From an uncultured bacterium (GTDB lineage Bacteria; Bacteroidota; Bacteroidia; Chitinophagales; Chitinophagaceae), in contig CAIXLY010000103.1 of the NCBI GenBank assembly GCA_903920455.1, positions 1-34,561 of the forward strand: a stretch of 34,561 nt of DNA, given 5' to 3'. The stretch's first letter is position 1. Every line of letters starts with the position of its first letter. The position numbers and the translations under genes are program-made. Below are positions 33,587-34,561 of the stretch, piece by piece. The notes under the pieces were generated by a model. The model did not search any database. It was not told the origin of the DNA and worked only from the letters and a program-made list of their open reading frames with translations.

Positions 33587-34561
33587 ATGAAAAAAATATA
33601 CCTAGCTCTTTTATTTTTTGTTTTCTCAACCGGCATGCTGAATGCTCAATCCATTGTTGAGAAAACCATCGCCGCTTTTCCATATCAACACAGTGCTGAG
33701 GCTGCAGGTGCGATTGCCTCAATGGAATCCTGGACCAAAACAGAATGGACTCCAGTTTTCACGATGTTGGACGACGACTCCTTGAAGCTTAATGCCACCT
33801 ATGCCTTGAGTGCCTATGTGCATCAGGTAGCCAATACAATGGATAAAAGTGAGCATGCATCATCGATGCTTTTATCAGGTTTGTCAGCAGTGAAATCTTA
33901 CTATGCAAAAGAGTTGTTGATAGAGCACCTTGGTTTACTCGGAGATGACATCTCTGTTAAGCCATTGGCAAAATTATTGACCAATCCAACACATGGTGGA
34001 AGCGCAGCCAGGGCATTGGCTTCAATACGCACTAGCCTTTCCATATCTGCCTTGTCTAAAGCTTTAGCCAAAGCCAAGGATCCACTAAAAAAACATATCC
34101 AGGCGGCAATTGAGAATGCAAAATTTAAACTGCCCTCAATTTCTCCTGCATTCCAAGCAAGCAAACAAGTTAAAAATGCAGCACAAACGATACTTGATTT
34201 GCAAGACAGAATGGATGTAACAAATGATCCAGTCGTACGCCGCAGAATTCTTGCAGAAGCAGATGGTATCAAGGGATTCAGCGCCTTGGTGTTTGTTGGC
34301 AAGTATTTGGACGATACAGATCTTCAAGAACAAGCTGCAAATATCGCTGCCAGAACAGCACTATCTGATAATTCGATTAGCGGAAAGGCAGTAAGAGATA
34401 TTCTTTCTAAAGCACTCCCGCTGCTCAGTGAAACCGATTCTGCAGTGCTTGCAGATCAGTTGAAGGCGCACATCAAATTTATGCCCTACGATTATGGATT
34501 CACCGCTCTGTTTAATGGCAAAGACCTCAGTGGTTGGAAAGGTTTAATAGGTAATCCGATC
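33587..34561 (+). CDS. HEAT-repeat DUF1080 protein, 3' end outside window
   Basis: An open frame of 325 codons from ATG 33587 to the window end, with no stop. The signal peptide is MKKIYLALLFFVFSTGMLNA, cut before QS. Residues about 25-300 are alpha-helical and look like HEAT/armadillo-type repeats (for example AKELLIEHLGLLGDDISVKP). At about residue 305 begins FTALFNGKDLSGWKG, the unmistakable start of DUF1080, a concanavalin-like domain now named 3-keto-disaccharide hydrolase. Most of that domain lies outside. It follows the Gfo/Idh gene by 16 bp and is probably in its operon. The likely role is periplasmic cleavage of 3-keto-glycosides made by an oxidoreductase; this is inference from the family. 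Confidence 0.85.
   Translation, partial: MKKIYLALLFFVFSTGMLNAQSIVEKTIAAFPYQHSAEAAGAIASMESWTKTEWTPVFTMLDDDSLKLNATYALSAYVHQVANTMDKSEHASSMLLSGLSAVKSYYAKELLIEHLGLLGDDISVKPLAKLLTNPTHGGSAARALASIRTSLSISALSKALAKAKDPLKKHIQAAIENAKFKLPSISPAFQASKQVKNAAQTILDLQDRMDVTNDPVVRRRILAEADGIKGFSALVFVGKYLDDTDLQEQAANIAARTALSDNSISGKAVRDILSKALPLLSETDSAVLADQLKAHIKFMPYDYGFTALFNGKDLSGWKGLIGNPI

Noticed and set aside
33587-34561. DUF1080 gene as a broken gene
   Set aside because: The frame is open to the last base of the window; the missing part is due to the window edge.

Overview
The window reads as a chromosomal segment of a member of the Bacteroidota, most likely close to Chitinophagales/Chitinophagaceae. Supporting this are a moderate GC content by eye, few Shine-Dalgarno sequences, promoters of the TTTG / TAnnTTTG type, an exbB-exbD-exbD-tonB operon whose TonB carries the proline tract, a split nuoC/nuoD, a short nuoG without a molybdopterin domain, a twin-arginine Gfo/Idh oxidoreductase, and lipoprotein signals with a Cys lipobox. 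No rRNA, tRNA, CRISPR array, insertion sequence or phage gene was seen.

Layout. (1) 1-3294, minus strand: a two-gene operon made of a lipoprotein c-type cytochrome (beta-propeller, HEAT-like helices, CxxCH domain) followed 6 bp later by a DUF4432 protein that runs off the window edge. (2) 3351-3553: an unusual array of 9-bp repeats with an inverted arm, between divergent genes. (3) 3593-6428, plus: a small two-helix membrane protein, a PstS-like lipoprotein and a TPR protein, closed by a perfect 13-bp hairpin terminator. (4) 6561-19735, plus: a complete 14-gene respiratory complex I operon, nuoA to nuoN in canonical order, with a recognisable promoter. (5) 19820-21097: an orphan FtsX/MacB-type ABC permease, converging on (6) 21208-23754, minus: a secreted or periplasmic metzincin-like zinc protease; a bidirectional terminator separates them. 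(7) 24033-27068, plus: exbB-exbD-exbD-tonB, ending in a terminator. (8) 27162-28538: mnmE. (9) 28555-28713, minus: a short remnant of the 5' end of a nitrite/sulfite reductase gene. (10) 29039-34561, plus: carbohydrate genes, namely a GH29 alpha-L-fucosidase, a tagaturonate reductase, a Tat-exported Gfo/Idh oxidoreductase and a HEAT-DUF1080 protein cut by the window end.

How they work together. Complex I (region 4) and the Exb/TonB energiser (region 7) are the energetic core: Nuo generates proton motive force and ExbB/ExbD/TonB spends it on outer-membrane transport. The PstS-like/TPR genes of region 3 are, from memory of related genomes, usually attached to the exb/tonB operon, and here stand about 17 kb away. 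The two ends of the window both carry oxidoreductive sugar genes (propeller-cytochrome and DUF4432 on the left; UxaB, Gfo/Idh and DUF1080 on the right), which suggests periplasmic oxidation and hydrolysis of plant or algal glycosides.

Most of the window is ordinary core genome. The points most worth a second look are the 9-bp repeat array, the reductase remnant beside mnmE, the split exb/ton module and the carbohydrate sets at the two edges. I found no clear candidate for a wholly undescribed system.
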